Position numbers and translations under genes: made by a program. This document shows positions 9,396-20,659 of a DNA stretch of 54,788 nt, piece after piece. Where the stretch lies: assembly GCA_015680685.1 (NCBI GenBank), contig MNCI01000273.1:208365-263152 (forward strand), written 5' to 3'. The stretch comes from Gnetum montanum (taxonomy: Eukaryota > Streptophyta > Gnetopsida > Gnetales > Gnetaceae). How positions within the stretch are numbered: position 1 is the stretch's first letter; the number at the start of each line of letters is the position of its first letter. Below the pieces are notes generated by a model. That model was not told the origin of the DNA and searched no databases. It worked only from the letters and a program-made list of their open reading frames with translations.

Positions 9396-12300
9396 ATGTC
9401 ATTTAGCCAATCAACCATTTTTCCTTTCAACTTCACCAAGACAGCATCCAACCAATAGGTTGCAAAGTTTTATGACCCTAAAGACCTCGCTATAGCTATG
9501 CTTAGGCAATTACTTAGGCTTAGGGAGAAAAACATATAATTTTCAATGATAAGTTAATACCATTACCACTTAATTTGTGCCAAAATTTAGGCTTGCATGC
9601 TCATTCCTAGAATGGAGGCAAACAAAAAATGAGAGTATGAACTTATCCACTGTGATGGGAAGGAATACATATCTTATTCATTTGATAAAATATCATCAAA
9701 TGATACCTTTCCATGTATCATTTATTAATTAATTAAGATGGATGAAGAAGATGTAAAGGTTAGTTTAGATGAATAACAGGAGGAAGAAGATGAGTTTGGG
9801 GCTAACTTTGAACATGAGAACCTCATAAGGGGGCTCTTCCCAAAATTGATCCCTAAAGCTACCATGTCCACCTCAAACTCCATCACCTCTTCCATAGAAT
9901 AGATTGCTTAGTTCTTGCCTCTCCACTATCCAACAATGTTTGGATCTGTACTTGTTATAGTGACACACCAAACAAAATCGATGTTATAATCAATATCATT
10001 CTCCATCTCTTTGCCTTTTTCCATGTAACCATGATTTGTGCTACCATCACTAATGGTTTTGATCAGCACTCCTTCCATTTCCATAAAGATGGGATCCATA
10101 ATGAAACCTCAAGTCACCCAAGGGTCACATACCTCTTTTTTCTCCTTTGTGTCCCAAATACATACACAAACTTCTTCTTCATTGATTAACCCACCTAAAA
10201 CAATGGTGGCCCAACCCCTCCCTATGATGCCACAACCAATCATGAGGTCACAAGCCTTCCAAATTATATCCCAACCTTTCATGTAGACCTTACAACCCAT
10301 AAGGGCACCCCAGGGACTAGATCAAGTCTTCCAAATGATACAACACTTAATGGAAGAGTTATAGAAGCTCAAGGCTTCCACATCCCATGCCATCAAAATA
10401 ATGGATTTCTATCAAGATGATCCTATTAGTCCTATAGTCCCATAACTAACTCTTCCCCTAGGTTTCCCCATTACTCAATTTATGAAATACAACAAGGGTG
10501 ACCCCAACTCACACCTTATAATCTTTCACTTTGAGTGTTTATTATTACAAGCCTAGCCACACATGATAACACAAATTTTTCCTATGTCTCTCTATGCCTT
10601 ACCAAGAGGATCCATATCCTCATTGGAAGACTTGATTTCATAATTCATTAACCATTTCAAGTACAACTTGAAACCTGATACAACCCTTACTAACTAATAA
10701 AGGTCAAGTAAGAACCCCTTCAGCCAATGCAAAAGTTCATAGAATGATGGAACACTTTGCTCAATGAGATCTTAGAGCCAATAGCTATATCACATCATCT
10801 AGCTATACTCAATTCTATGGTTAATGAATTTATCAAGTTGAAAATATACTACTTAGACCCATAGTTACTTAGTCAAGCTTTCTCCCAAAGTAAGAATATG
10901 TAAAATACAAAAACCAACACATATGAAAGGATAAGAAGAGGGGTAGACAAAACAATGTAGTGGTCACCACTATGGAAAAGAAGAGAAAAATGATAACCTA
11001 CAAGACAAAAACAAACTAACTCAAGATCCTTGTTGATAATAGCCAACCCTCAATGTCTAGAGCCTCTATGTCAACTATTATTATGCCTAACGTGAAATGC
11101 AAAGAATGTTTGAAGTATATGAGGTTACCATTAAGTACATTAGAATACTTTGGCAAACTATTAAGGAGTGAAAGAATACAATATAAAAAAATAATAGAAA
11201 ATTCTCATAAGACACATGAGAGGTTATGTGAGATAGTCAAGGACCCCACTCATGTAATCCAAGATCACCCTCTAGCGGTTAGATACTTCAAACTTGACCA
11301 CTTCTCTCACTACCATTAGCTGCTAGATCATGATACTAACTTTTTCTTTGTGCTAAAAGATGACTTTCCAAAGATGATTGATAATAGTGAGCTATTTATT
11401 GACACCTCTAACCTAGTTAGACAACAAAATTAGATGATGCACATCTATAAGAATCCATTGAATGCCAAGAAAAGTGCATATACCATAGTGACATTCAATG
11501 TCAACAATGATTCAAGGCCTATGAGGAAATCATTTGTGATTCAAGTACCTCCTCATAATGAAAGGGGTCCTTCAACTTTTAATAGTTTAAAGATCCCCTT
11601 TTTGTAAGGATACCATCACCAATGTTCCCCAAAGAGCATTTTTAATCAAAGTGCCCCCTCCCATTTCAACTAAGTCAACCTTCACAACTAAACAATGACC
11701 CCCCATGGTAGCCAATGCAATGCATCTTCTTATCAAAAAATCAATAAAAGTAAAAAATTCCCAACCAAACAACATAAGAAGCCTACATAGAAGCAAAAAA
11801 ATAAAGACAATAAGCAAGCTAGGGCATGGAAGCAAGTGGGCCCACAAAATCCCACTCCCATATCATCCATGTCCATGACCTCTACTACCCATGCTATTTC
11901 AATTAGTAAACCACAAGAGAATCCCTAGTCCCAAGGAAAAGGAAAAGAGGCTAAGCCACAACAATTGAAATATAAAGTTTGCATTTTGAGATTCAAGGAG
12001 GAAGTTAAGAACAATAGAAATGAAAATCCCACAACCAACAACAAAGACTTCCTCAATGCAATGGAATAAGCCAAATAGTCGCTAAAGCAAAAGAATACAA
12101 CCTTTAGCCTATATGACCTTGTCATGACTTCTACTGCATATCACGAAGTGCTAGTTAATATATTGACCTCCATTTCCATTAGCAAGGACATCCCCACTAG
12201 CAAAAATTCCATTCATGTAATGATGGTACTTTCTTCACCTAGGGAATAAATGAAGTTAACATCACTAATGTTTCATGACAATGAAATCAAAATTATCCCC

Positions 12301-12849
12301 CAAGATAGTGAATTAAGGAAGGCTCCTCTTTTTATAACAATAAGGATCAAAGTTCATAAAGTGCATGTAGATGATGGAGAAAAAATGAATACCATCATTT
12401 AGCATTTATGCTTAATAGAACAGATACAACACACATCAACATTAGCTCTTAAATCCTTTAATGAATTGTGGGTTACTATAAAGGGATCTATCTCTTTAGA
12501 CTTTGTAATAGGGGAACAATTCCCCAAAATGGCCAACTTCTTGGTTGTGGAACAAACACTAGGATTCAATGTTATCCTAGGAAGGTATTTGCTAGCTTGA
12601 TTATGAGCTATGTCCTCACCCATTCAGCAAGAAATTCACCTACCTTATGAGGAAGGTGAAATAATCATTCATGATGATAGCATAGTTCCCCTAGTAGTCA
12701 ACAACATAGACATAGAGCAGGAGTCCAAAGTGGAGTTTCTAGAAGAAACTCCTACCCAAAAAGTCAAGAAGCATGATAGAGTAAAAGAAGCCAAAACAAA
12801 TGATGATGGATCTAGGGATACACAATGGGAAGAGCTTATTTTTTGGTGA
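9396..12849 (+). pseudogene. gag-pro: F gag-pro, decayed
   Basis: Gag and retropepsin region. Around 10320-10560 the frame gives FQMIQHLMEEL, then MDFYQDDPISPIV, then MKYNKGDPNSHL, all matching A's Gag; YALPRGSISSLEDL and HFKYNLKPDTTL follow as the Retrotrans_gag core near 10590-10690. From about 12120 the protease region reads SKNSIHVMMV, later VHVDDGEKMNT (near 12370, the likely Asp-containing active-site loop) and LGFNVILGRYLL (near 12560), the usual retropepsin C-terminal hallmark. The tail to 12849 is charged. Many stops are TAG or TAA in place of Gln. E and G carry the same region. The start at 9396 is uncertain because the N-terminal part is too decayed to align. RT does not follow directly; it lies far downstream at 37041. 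Confidence 0.75.
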
Positions 12850-12890
12850 AGGTAATGGGGAATACAAGCTTGTATGGAAAAAACCTATAT

Positions 12891-12919
12891 GTTTTCTAAT
12901 CTCAGAGAGATTAGAAAAC
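12891..12919 (+). other. Perfect stem-loop after F gag-pro
   Basis: GTTTTCTAATCTC, three bases, then GAGATTAGAAAAC: a perfect 13-bp inverted repeat ~40 bases after the end of pro. E has a 9-bp stem (27199-27219) and G a weaker one (about 49509-49528) at the same place, with different paired bases but a shared TAATCT/AGATTA element. Confidence 0.75.
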
Positions 12920-13718
12920 ATTTTCACAAATGATGTTCACCTGTAATCCACTTTCCCTATGCACTATAGTCATATAGTTGTATTTACTTATAGCCGTGTA
13001 TCCTATTTTACATGTTACCTATACACACTTCTTTGTTTCACTTTATGATTTCAATTTGCATGTATCCTAAAGCTTACTTTTGTTTACATCTTTACTTTTA
13101 AGGCCTTTTCCTTTTTTTTAGAATTTTAAATATAAAACACCATAAAAACTTTAAAACTAAGGAAAATCCATAAAAATTTTAACACAAAATAGACAAAAAA
13201 ATATGTTTTCCTTTACAAAATATAGTGCCTGCCATGGCCTAAAACTAGCAAAATTGCAAAGCTTGCCATGGCCTAAAACTGGCAACATCCTACAACCCAC
13301 TATGGCCTTAAATTGGTAAACATTGTATGGCTTGCCATGCCTTAAAATTGGAAAAACATTTTTACTTATTTTTATTTTAGTTTACAACCTTATTTCCTAG
13401 TCATTTTTACATTTTTATTACATTATAACAATGTGGGTTAGCTAGTGTAGACTTATACCATAATCATAGCATAAAACTATGTAACATGAATAAAAGCATA
13501 ATGCTAGAATAATATAACAAAAACTGAAACTTAAAGATAATAATTGAAATGTTTAAAACATGATACCCATAGCCACATGATGTGGCAAAATATTTAAACA
13601 ATAAAATCATAAATCAAGTAACCCATCCAATCAACTGAACCATTGGCTAAGACTACTCATAACAACATAAAAGTTAAATGTGATAAAAAAAATAATTGAA
13701 AATAGATAATTGGTGATT
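12920..13718 (+). repeat. F spacer with short tandem repeat
   Basis: At 13222-13350 four degenerate units carry TGCCATGGCCTAAAACTGGC, spaced ~35-40 bp. The rest is AT-rich with nothing else recognised. The repeat follows gag-pro directly, as in E (26820-26985) and G (49180-49245). Confidence 0.65.
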
Positions 13719-14751
13719 CTAGGATGCATTTGGAGGAGGTTGAGGATTATTTCCACCTTTAGCTTGGGGGTTGCTAGTATCTCTTAGTGCCTATAGAATA
13801 ATAACATAAGACTAATTAGTAATCAACACACTATAAAATCAAGCCAATAACTTAAAAAAAATAAAACATAACAAAATTATATAGCAAACAAACCTAAAGG
13901 AACTTTGGAATGATATAATTCAAGGGAAGATGCTAAGGGCCAAACTCCAAAAAATGGAGGATTTGGTCTTTCATCATGTTGGCCTAGTCCACATCCCCAA
14001 GATTAATACCCATGAGGATGTTACTATCATCAACCTATGTCCATGTAGCTAGCTCCCATGGCACTGTAGTAGTACATACCTCACCCATAGTAGTAGAGAT
14101 TTGAGGACTAGGTGATTCATCCATAGTGAGAGTGTCTCCAAAAATTTTAAAGGTACTTTTAGCTTGGATCTTTTTACGAATAGCTCTAACTTACATCATT
14201 TGGTAGTGTCTTCTTTGAACCACTTAAGATAAGACTCACATTTAGACTTATACTTCTTTTTTTGGTCTTTCTATGCCAAACCCCACTAAAGGACCTAGGA
14301 ATAGTAATCGTTTTACTCTTTAGTCTTGTGGGTGATTAGGTTCATCTACAATCACTACTTCATCATCTTTCTGGCAAGGGAAACCTTTTCATGAATGACA
14401 TTCTAGTAGCATTCCCATGTGATCTCCTTAGTTTACAAAGACTCTTAGTTAGTCACATGGGCTTCCACAAAAGCCTTATGATCCTATAGATCATTGACCA
14501 CCTAAGCCTACCTCTTAGACTCTTTCTTTAAGGCCACAACTTGTTTCCATAGGGATTCACTGGACTATTGGAATTCCCATGAGGTTTTTGTGCATGAATT
14601 TTTAATATCAATTGCAATTTCATACAGCCTTCATGAAATTTTTTTTACTTTAGTAGGAATTTTAGGCAAGGAGTCTATCTTCATGCCACACTTAGAGTCC
14701 CACTCAACTTTAGGCACTACAAACAAAATAGCCATGAAGTATACATGAAAG
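13719..14751 (-). pseudogene. F antisense gene, 3' half
   Basis: On the minus strand, downstream of E's insertion. At 14751-14360 the frame gives VPKVEWDSKCGMK, then TSWEF, LWKQVVALKKESK, DHKAFVEAHVTN and KVSLARKMMK. This runs parallel to G's exon at 47763-48180 (GEIVALRKQNKELTNKVNR, HKEFIERHVANRDF, KISLAKSNMEKDM), a coiled-coil-like part. The last exon (13790-13719) reads ALRDTSNPQAKGGNNPQPPP then NAS and stop, directly after a splice acceptor TTATTCTATAG. It continues across E into 31468-35267. Stops are mostly TAG/TAA at Gln codons. Function unknown. Confidence 0.65.
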
Positions 14752-14756
14752 CACAA
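14752..14756. repeat. Left target duplication of E (CACAA)
   Basis: CACAA abuts E's low-coordinate LTR end; CATAA (31463-31467) abuts the other end. One C-to-T change separates them. Confidence 0.75.
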
Positions 14757-16288
14757 TGTTGTGACTAAAAACCTCAGCAACTAGAAAAACCAGGGATCAT
14801 TAGTGTAGCAATTCCCAGACCTCAAATCATCAAGGCCACCATGAAAAAAATGGGATTCAAGATACACTAGCTAGTTTGGCAAATCAACCAAGGACTTATG
14901 AAATGAAAAAAATGGGAATAAAAGGAAACATAATGCAAAACTGATAATAGATCTGAAATAATGCACATATGATAAATAAATATATTCCATATAAAAAACC
15001 AAAAACTTAAAACCTTATTGAGAAAGAAAATAAAGAATAAGTTTGAGAAATGTGTACAAATGATGCCTAAGTGGGAAGCAAAAAAGGGAATTTCACTAGC
15101 GTGGAAGTTCAAAGCCTGTTGAAGCTGATGGGATTTGCTCCATGATCTAGGTACTAAGCCACTCTTGATGTGATCAAACCTTCCTCAACTGCTACAACCT
15201 CAAACCTACTACTTGGGTCACTACTGAGGATGAGAAAAGTGAAAAATTTGGATTCCAGATTGCTTCATGCTAGGGTTTGGAAATTCCAAAAGTGTAGTGT
15301 TGACATTCAAAATTCACAAATCTCAAGGGTACAATGCTTCCACATTGGGGTTTAAGAGAATGCAAGTATGGGAATTTGTAAGAGCTCTTGAGTGCTTGAA
15401 AATGCCCCAAGTTTTGAATTAGTGCTTCAAAGATTACTTGTATTCTCAATGAAAAGAAAATTACTCAATCCTCAAGAATTCTAGAATCTATAAATGGGTT
15501 TTGAGGTTGCTATGAATGGAGCTACAAATTGGCTATGATTTGGCTGCAAAAATAGCTACAAAATGTCTATAAAATGGCTACAAATTGGCTACCAAATTTA
15601 GGTGATATGGGTGCCCAAATTTGGGGGGTTACCATACATAGTAAGTGCTACCCCCGATGGCCATTCTGTTTACTATAAACAGTAATCGAGGCATACCTTC
15701 CATGCTAGAGATGAATCTTCTATGCTGAGGTCTCCACCATGCTTGCGGAAGTGGCCAATCAATGTTCAAGTGCATGAAGTGATAGATTTGGCTTTTGTGG
15801 CTTCCACGATAAGGGATGCAATTCTCTATGCTAGGGGTGAAGAGTCCATGCTAGGGGAAAACCTCCATGATGAGGGGGGAAGGTTGCCAAGTTCTGCATA
15901 TTGTCTCCATGCTAAAGGAGGAAATTTTTCAAAACTTCCACCTTTCCATGTTGGGGGTAGATGAGATTTACCCCCATGCATGTGCTTCTAATGTAGAAAA
16001 ATGTATAGCCCCCATAAAGCCCATCAAATTACCTTTTTTGACATTCAAAAAGGCATTTTTAACCCCCCAAAGCCAAAATATAGATACTAGGTGACTTTTA
16101 TTTCACTTGGGAAATGAGGCTTTGACCACTTATGAGGAATGTTTTAGCCCCAAAAATATAAAGCATGTGAAATTACCCATTGTGGATTACAGTTTTCACA
16201 TTTACAATGAAGTTTTACCTTAGGTTTCATGGGGTGAAAACTAGATGATGAAGATTGGTTATAACATGCAAATTCATGTGGTGTTTCA
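14757..16288 (-). mobile_element. 3' LTR of E (1532 bp)
   Basis: On the minus strand it starts TGAAACACCACATGAATTTG at 16288 and ends TTTTTAGTCACAACA at 14757. A polypurine tract precedes it and no PBS follows. The U3 part (about 15690-15960) holds several copies of TCCATGCTAGGGG at ~20-bp or wider spacing, a phrase shared with the 180-bp array inside E. Confidence 0.85.
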
Positions 16289-16303
16289 ATGGCCCCTCTT
16301 CTT
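16289..16303 (-). other. Polypurine tract of E
   Basis: The minus strand reads AAGAAGAGGGGCCAT directly before the LTR start TGAAACACC. A similar tract precedes X's LTR; F's (AAAAAAAGATTGGCCAA) is decayed. Confidence 0.75.
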
Positions 16304-16546
16304 AGTGCCTAGAGGATTGACCTGAGAGGCATCAATAAAGAATACAAAACACCACTACACATTATAATGCCATAGTGCATATAGGTCATGTGAGAATTAA
16401 GTTACCTATGTCACCAAGGCTAATAGTTTTAGATCGTGGTGGGCAATGGTACTAGTTTAAGGCCTTGATAGGTCATGCTACTAGTTTAAGATCATAGTAG
16501 ATCATTGAAAGTAGGCTCTCTTGTTGACAATTGTCATCTACATGTA
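16304..16546 (-). repeat. E spacer with third short tandem repeat
   Basis: At 16425-16505 three units of the ACTAGTTTAAGGCCTTGATA type lie between integrase and PPT, in E's orientation. Confidence 0.6.
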
Positions 16547-19500
16547 CTATGGATTTAAATAGGAATGATTAATTGGAGTGGCTAGCTCATTCCCATTCAT
16601 GTCAGCTATTCTAAATGCTTCATTCCTATAGAATCTAGTGATAAGAAATGATCCTTTCCAGTTAGCTAAGAATTTGTCTACATGCTCATGAATGGCCTTG
16701 AGGACTAGGTCACCCTCCTTGATCTTGTGCATGGTCAAGTCATGGTGATGTTGCTACTTCTACCTCTCTTAATAGTTCTCAATTTGAGAAAGTTCTTACA
16801 TGTGGTACTCCTCCACCAAATCTAGGGCTACCATCTTCTACTCCTTTTTCTGCTTATCATTCATGAAGTTGGTCAAGACTACTTGAAGTGATGGAATCTA
16901 CAATTTAAGAGGTAAAATAGCTTCAGAACCATAAACAAGGCTATAAGGGGTCATGTGGGTCACCATGAAATAGGTTGTTATGTATCTCCATAATGCATGG
17001 ACAAGCCACTCATACCACTTTGGCTCACTATTGTTGAGCATCTTCTTGAGCAAGTTGATGATGGCCTTGTTCCTTGCTTCTACTTGTCCATTGGCTTGAG
17101 GGTAGTAGGGTGACAAGAAAGAATTCTTAATGCTTAGGTTATGATAGAAATCCTTGGTTGATTATTTATTAAATTGAGGTTCATTATTGTAACTATGATC
17201 ATGGGTATGCCAAAACGAGCTGAAATGTTATCTAGGATAAATTTGCAAACTTATTTAGATGTGGTCTCCCCTAGGGGAATAGCATTAACTGACTTGCTAA
17301 AGTCTTTGGTTGCATTGATGATGAAGCTATGTCCTATAGAATACTTAGGCATTATAGGTCCAGTGATATCCAACCCCCATCATTGAAATGGCCATGTTAT
17401 CAAGGTTGTATGTAACTGAATTGGTGATACATATATCAAGTTGCTATATCACTAGCATGTGTCACATATTAGAATTTTGGGCAAATAGTAGCCTAACTAT
17501 CTAATCTTAGCATCCATGGCTTTAGGTAATATATGTCCTCAACAAACACCCTCATGAACCTCCTCTAGGACTATTCTAGCTTTGGTTTTACCTAAGCACT
17601 TTAGAAGTATGCCATCATAGGATTGTCGACATAATGTGTTATCACCTACGATGACATACTACTCTAATTGCTTAGATATGACATCCTTCTAAGTAGTATT
17701 TAGGCCTTGTGAGGATTCACAACACATAAGGTAAAATTTAATGTTGTCATACCACTCATTGGAAGGAGTAGTATGAACAATGGCCACAAAGGTATCTTTA
17801 GTGCTTTGTGTGATGGAAATAGCATAGTAGATGGTTAAGTTGGACAACTTGCTAAACACATTTGGAGTCACACTAAGGGCTAATGTTGAAATTGCATCAA
17901 CTATGGAATTTTCATTTCTAGGTATGTGCTGGACATCAATGTCTATGAATTTTTGTAATAACTACTTCCCTAGGTTATAGTAAAGTTTTAAGTGCTTAGC
18001 TTTACATGCATAGACTTTATTTACTTCGTTAATCACAAATTGTTAATCACCTTTGATGGCTAGGTGTCTAATTTCTAGGCCACGAGCTACCATTATCACT
18101 TTGATCAAGCCCTCATATTCTATTATGTTGTTGGTACATGGGAACCTAAAATGATAGGAAAATGATTAGATCTCACAAGATGGGAATGTTATGATGTTAG
18201 TAGCACTAGCCCCATGGGTAGTCAAGGATTTTTCAAAGTTCATGACTACCTCATAACCCTTGGACACATGGCTAATTGTGTTAATGCATTCATCAGGGAA
18301 CTCAGGATCTATGGTTTCTTGGTCATCAATAGGTGAAACTGTGAGATGTATGGATTTTTCTTGACCTTTAGTTTAGGATTGAGAGATGTAATGGAGGTAA
18401 AACTCCATGATTATGGATTTCCATTAGGCTATAGGACTACTTTCATAGATGTTAGTTGTTATGGCTCTAAGTATGTTGTCCCTGCAAATTATGTTGACTT
18501 GGCTTTTGAAGAGGCAACGTCTCCATTTCTTCAAAGAGAAATATAGTGCTATACAATACTTCTCCACTTTAGTTTATTAGGTCTTGTGGCAACTAATGCA
18601 TGGCTAAGGTAGTATACATGCATATTTTGCTCCATCATCACATTTCTAATAGAGTAGAGAGGTAATGGATGTATTAAGGATGGTGACATAAATGTAAAAT
18701 GGTTCACCCTCTTGTGGAGGATAGATTTTTGATACTTGTGTCAACTCTTGCTTAAGATTTTCAAAGGCCTCTTGGTATTGAGCCGTCCATTCATGATGAA
18801 CTCCTTACTTAAGCAAGTGTTGCATGGGTTGTAACTTATCCATAAGCCTAGTAATAAACCTATGAATAAATTGTAATTTTCCTTGTAATCCGTAAAGCTC
18901 TTTAATTTTGGTAGTTGATACTAATTTGGATATGAACATAACCTTATCGAGATCTACGTGTATCCCTACTTTAGAGACTAAAAAGCCAAGCATCTTACCA
19001 TTCTTGATGTAGAAGATAGAATTCTTAGGATTGAGCCTAACCTCATATTTGAGGCATCATTTAAGCACAAGATTTATGTCATTATCATGATGATATGCTA
19101 TCTTAGACTTCATGGCTATGTCATCTATGTAATCATTAAGCAAACCTAACATGTAATCACTAAAGATATAGGTCATGGCTCTCTAGTATGTCAATCCGAC
19201 ACTCTTAAGGTCAAAGGGCATCATGGTATAACAAAAAGTACCACATGGGGTCATAAAGGTTGTGCTAATTTCGTGCTCTAGGTTGATCCTGATTTGGTTA
19301 TATCCCAAGAATCCATCCATAAAGGACAAGAAGAAATATCTGGATGTAGATTAAATAAGTTGATCAATACTAGGGAAAGGGAATTAATCCTTGATAATTC
19401 CTTTATTTAGGTCTCCAAAATCAATGCAAATATGGATGCTTCCATTTTCCTTAGAGACTACCACTATGTTGGATACCCATTTTTTGTAATCGATAGCCCT

Positions 19501-20003
19501 AATGAAACATTCTTGGTAGAGCCTTAAGATTTCATTACAAACTGCAAGGGAAAATTAGGTCTAAACTTGCATAATTTATGCTTAACTGGTCTAATGCTAG
19601 GATCCAGTATGATGTTGTGCTAGACTAGACATGGGTCTAGGCTTTCCATATCTTCATATGACTAGGAAAATGCCTTAATGTTGTTCTGTAAGACTTTGGT
19701 GATGTCTTGGGCATGTGGAGGCTCTAGTGAGGAACTTAGTTTAAGAGTTTTATCCTCACAACTATGTGTTGTGATAGGAACCTTAAGTGGAGAGTCTTTA
19801 GTTATGTATCCTACTTCTAAGTCAATGGTTTTGACTAGGTTTTCAAGTCATTCTAGAGGTTTCTCTATTGAAGCTATGTGGTCTACAAGACTCTTAGGCT
19901 CATGATCTATGTAATCAATGTCAATACACCATTTAATATCATTGTGAGGTCCATGCAAATACAAGGGGAAATTGATTTACTTCTAGGTACTCATATGCTA
20001 ATC
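16547..20003 (-). pseudogene. pol: E RT-RNase H-integrase, decayed
   Basis: Polymerase of E. On the minus strand from 20003 a short lead-in (AYEYLEVNQF) follows a splice-acceptor-like TTTTTTTGACATGTAG. RT keeps its catalytic box, LNDYIDDIAMKSK near 19130, and MLGFLVSKVGIHVDLDK near 18960. RNase H is expected between ~18800 and ~18000. Integrase has YYPQANGQVEARNKAI with its catalytic Glu at ~17080, but the Asp motif (normally DNG) reads NNE and a one-base shift lies near 17190. TPYSLVYGSEAI and KEGDLVLKAIHEHVDKFLAN end it. Many stops; not functional. It lies ~7 kb from the protease end, with the antisense gene and arrays between. Confidence 0.8.
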
Positions 20004-20214
20004 CTACATGTCAAAAAAATGCATATTAAGTGGAACTTGGATAAAAGTAAATAAATGATGTTTAAAATGCCTTAAAACACATGCAAATCTAATGCAATCA
20101 AGGCCATCCAAGGTCATCAATGAGATAAGGTTAATTTAGCAAAGTTAAATAGAGGTAAATAAAGATCACATAAAGGTCAAGAAAGGTGAGCATAAGGCTA
20201 TAAATGTTCAATAA

Positions 20215-20330
20215 AGGCCACAATTTTGCTAGTTTAAGGCCTTAGTGGGCCATGATGGCAATTTATCATCTTGGTGTACTAAGATGCCAGTTTATAATCT
20301 TAGTGATCCATGATGATATGGTGTTAAATG
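20215..20330 (-). repeat. Second short tandem repeat of E, upstream of RT
   Basis: Three units of the GCTAGTTTAAGGCCTTAGTG type, ~40 bp apart, in E's orientation. A further half unit is at 20578-20620. This puts copies of the motif on both sides of pol. Confidence 0.6.
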
Positions 20331-20659
20331 GTAGTTAGGGAAGGTTAAACCTCACTATTCCATACCATTTAGATGCCAAAAAAAGGTAAATAGAGCTATA
20401 ATAAGACAAACATATAACACTATGTAAAGGCCATAGAAGGTTAACAATGTCAACAAGGCAACATGAGTCCAAAAATAAGCCAAAACATTACATAATAAGG
20501 AAAAACTTAAAGAAAAATAGGTTACATATGATAAAATTTGGTTGATATATGCAAAATATGATAATTTTTTCCCATTTTTAGGCCTTAGTGGACCATATTC
20601 TCAGTCTACAAGGCTACTGGGTAAGTTTAGGCATCAATTAGGGCAATTTTTGGGCTATT

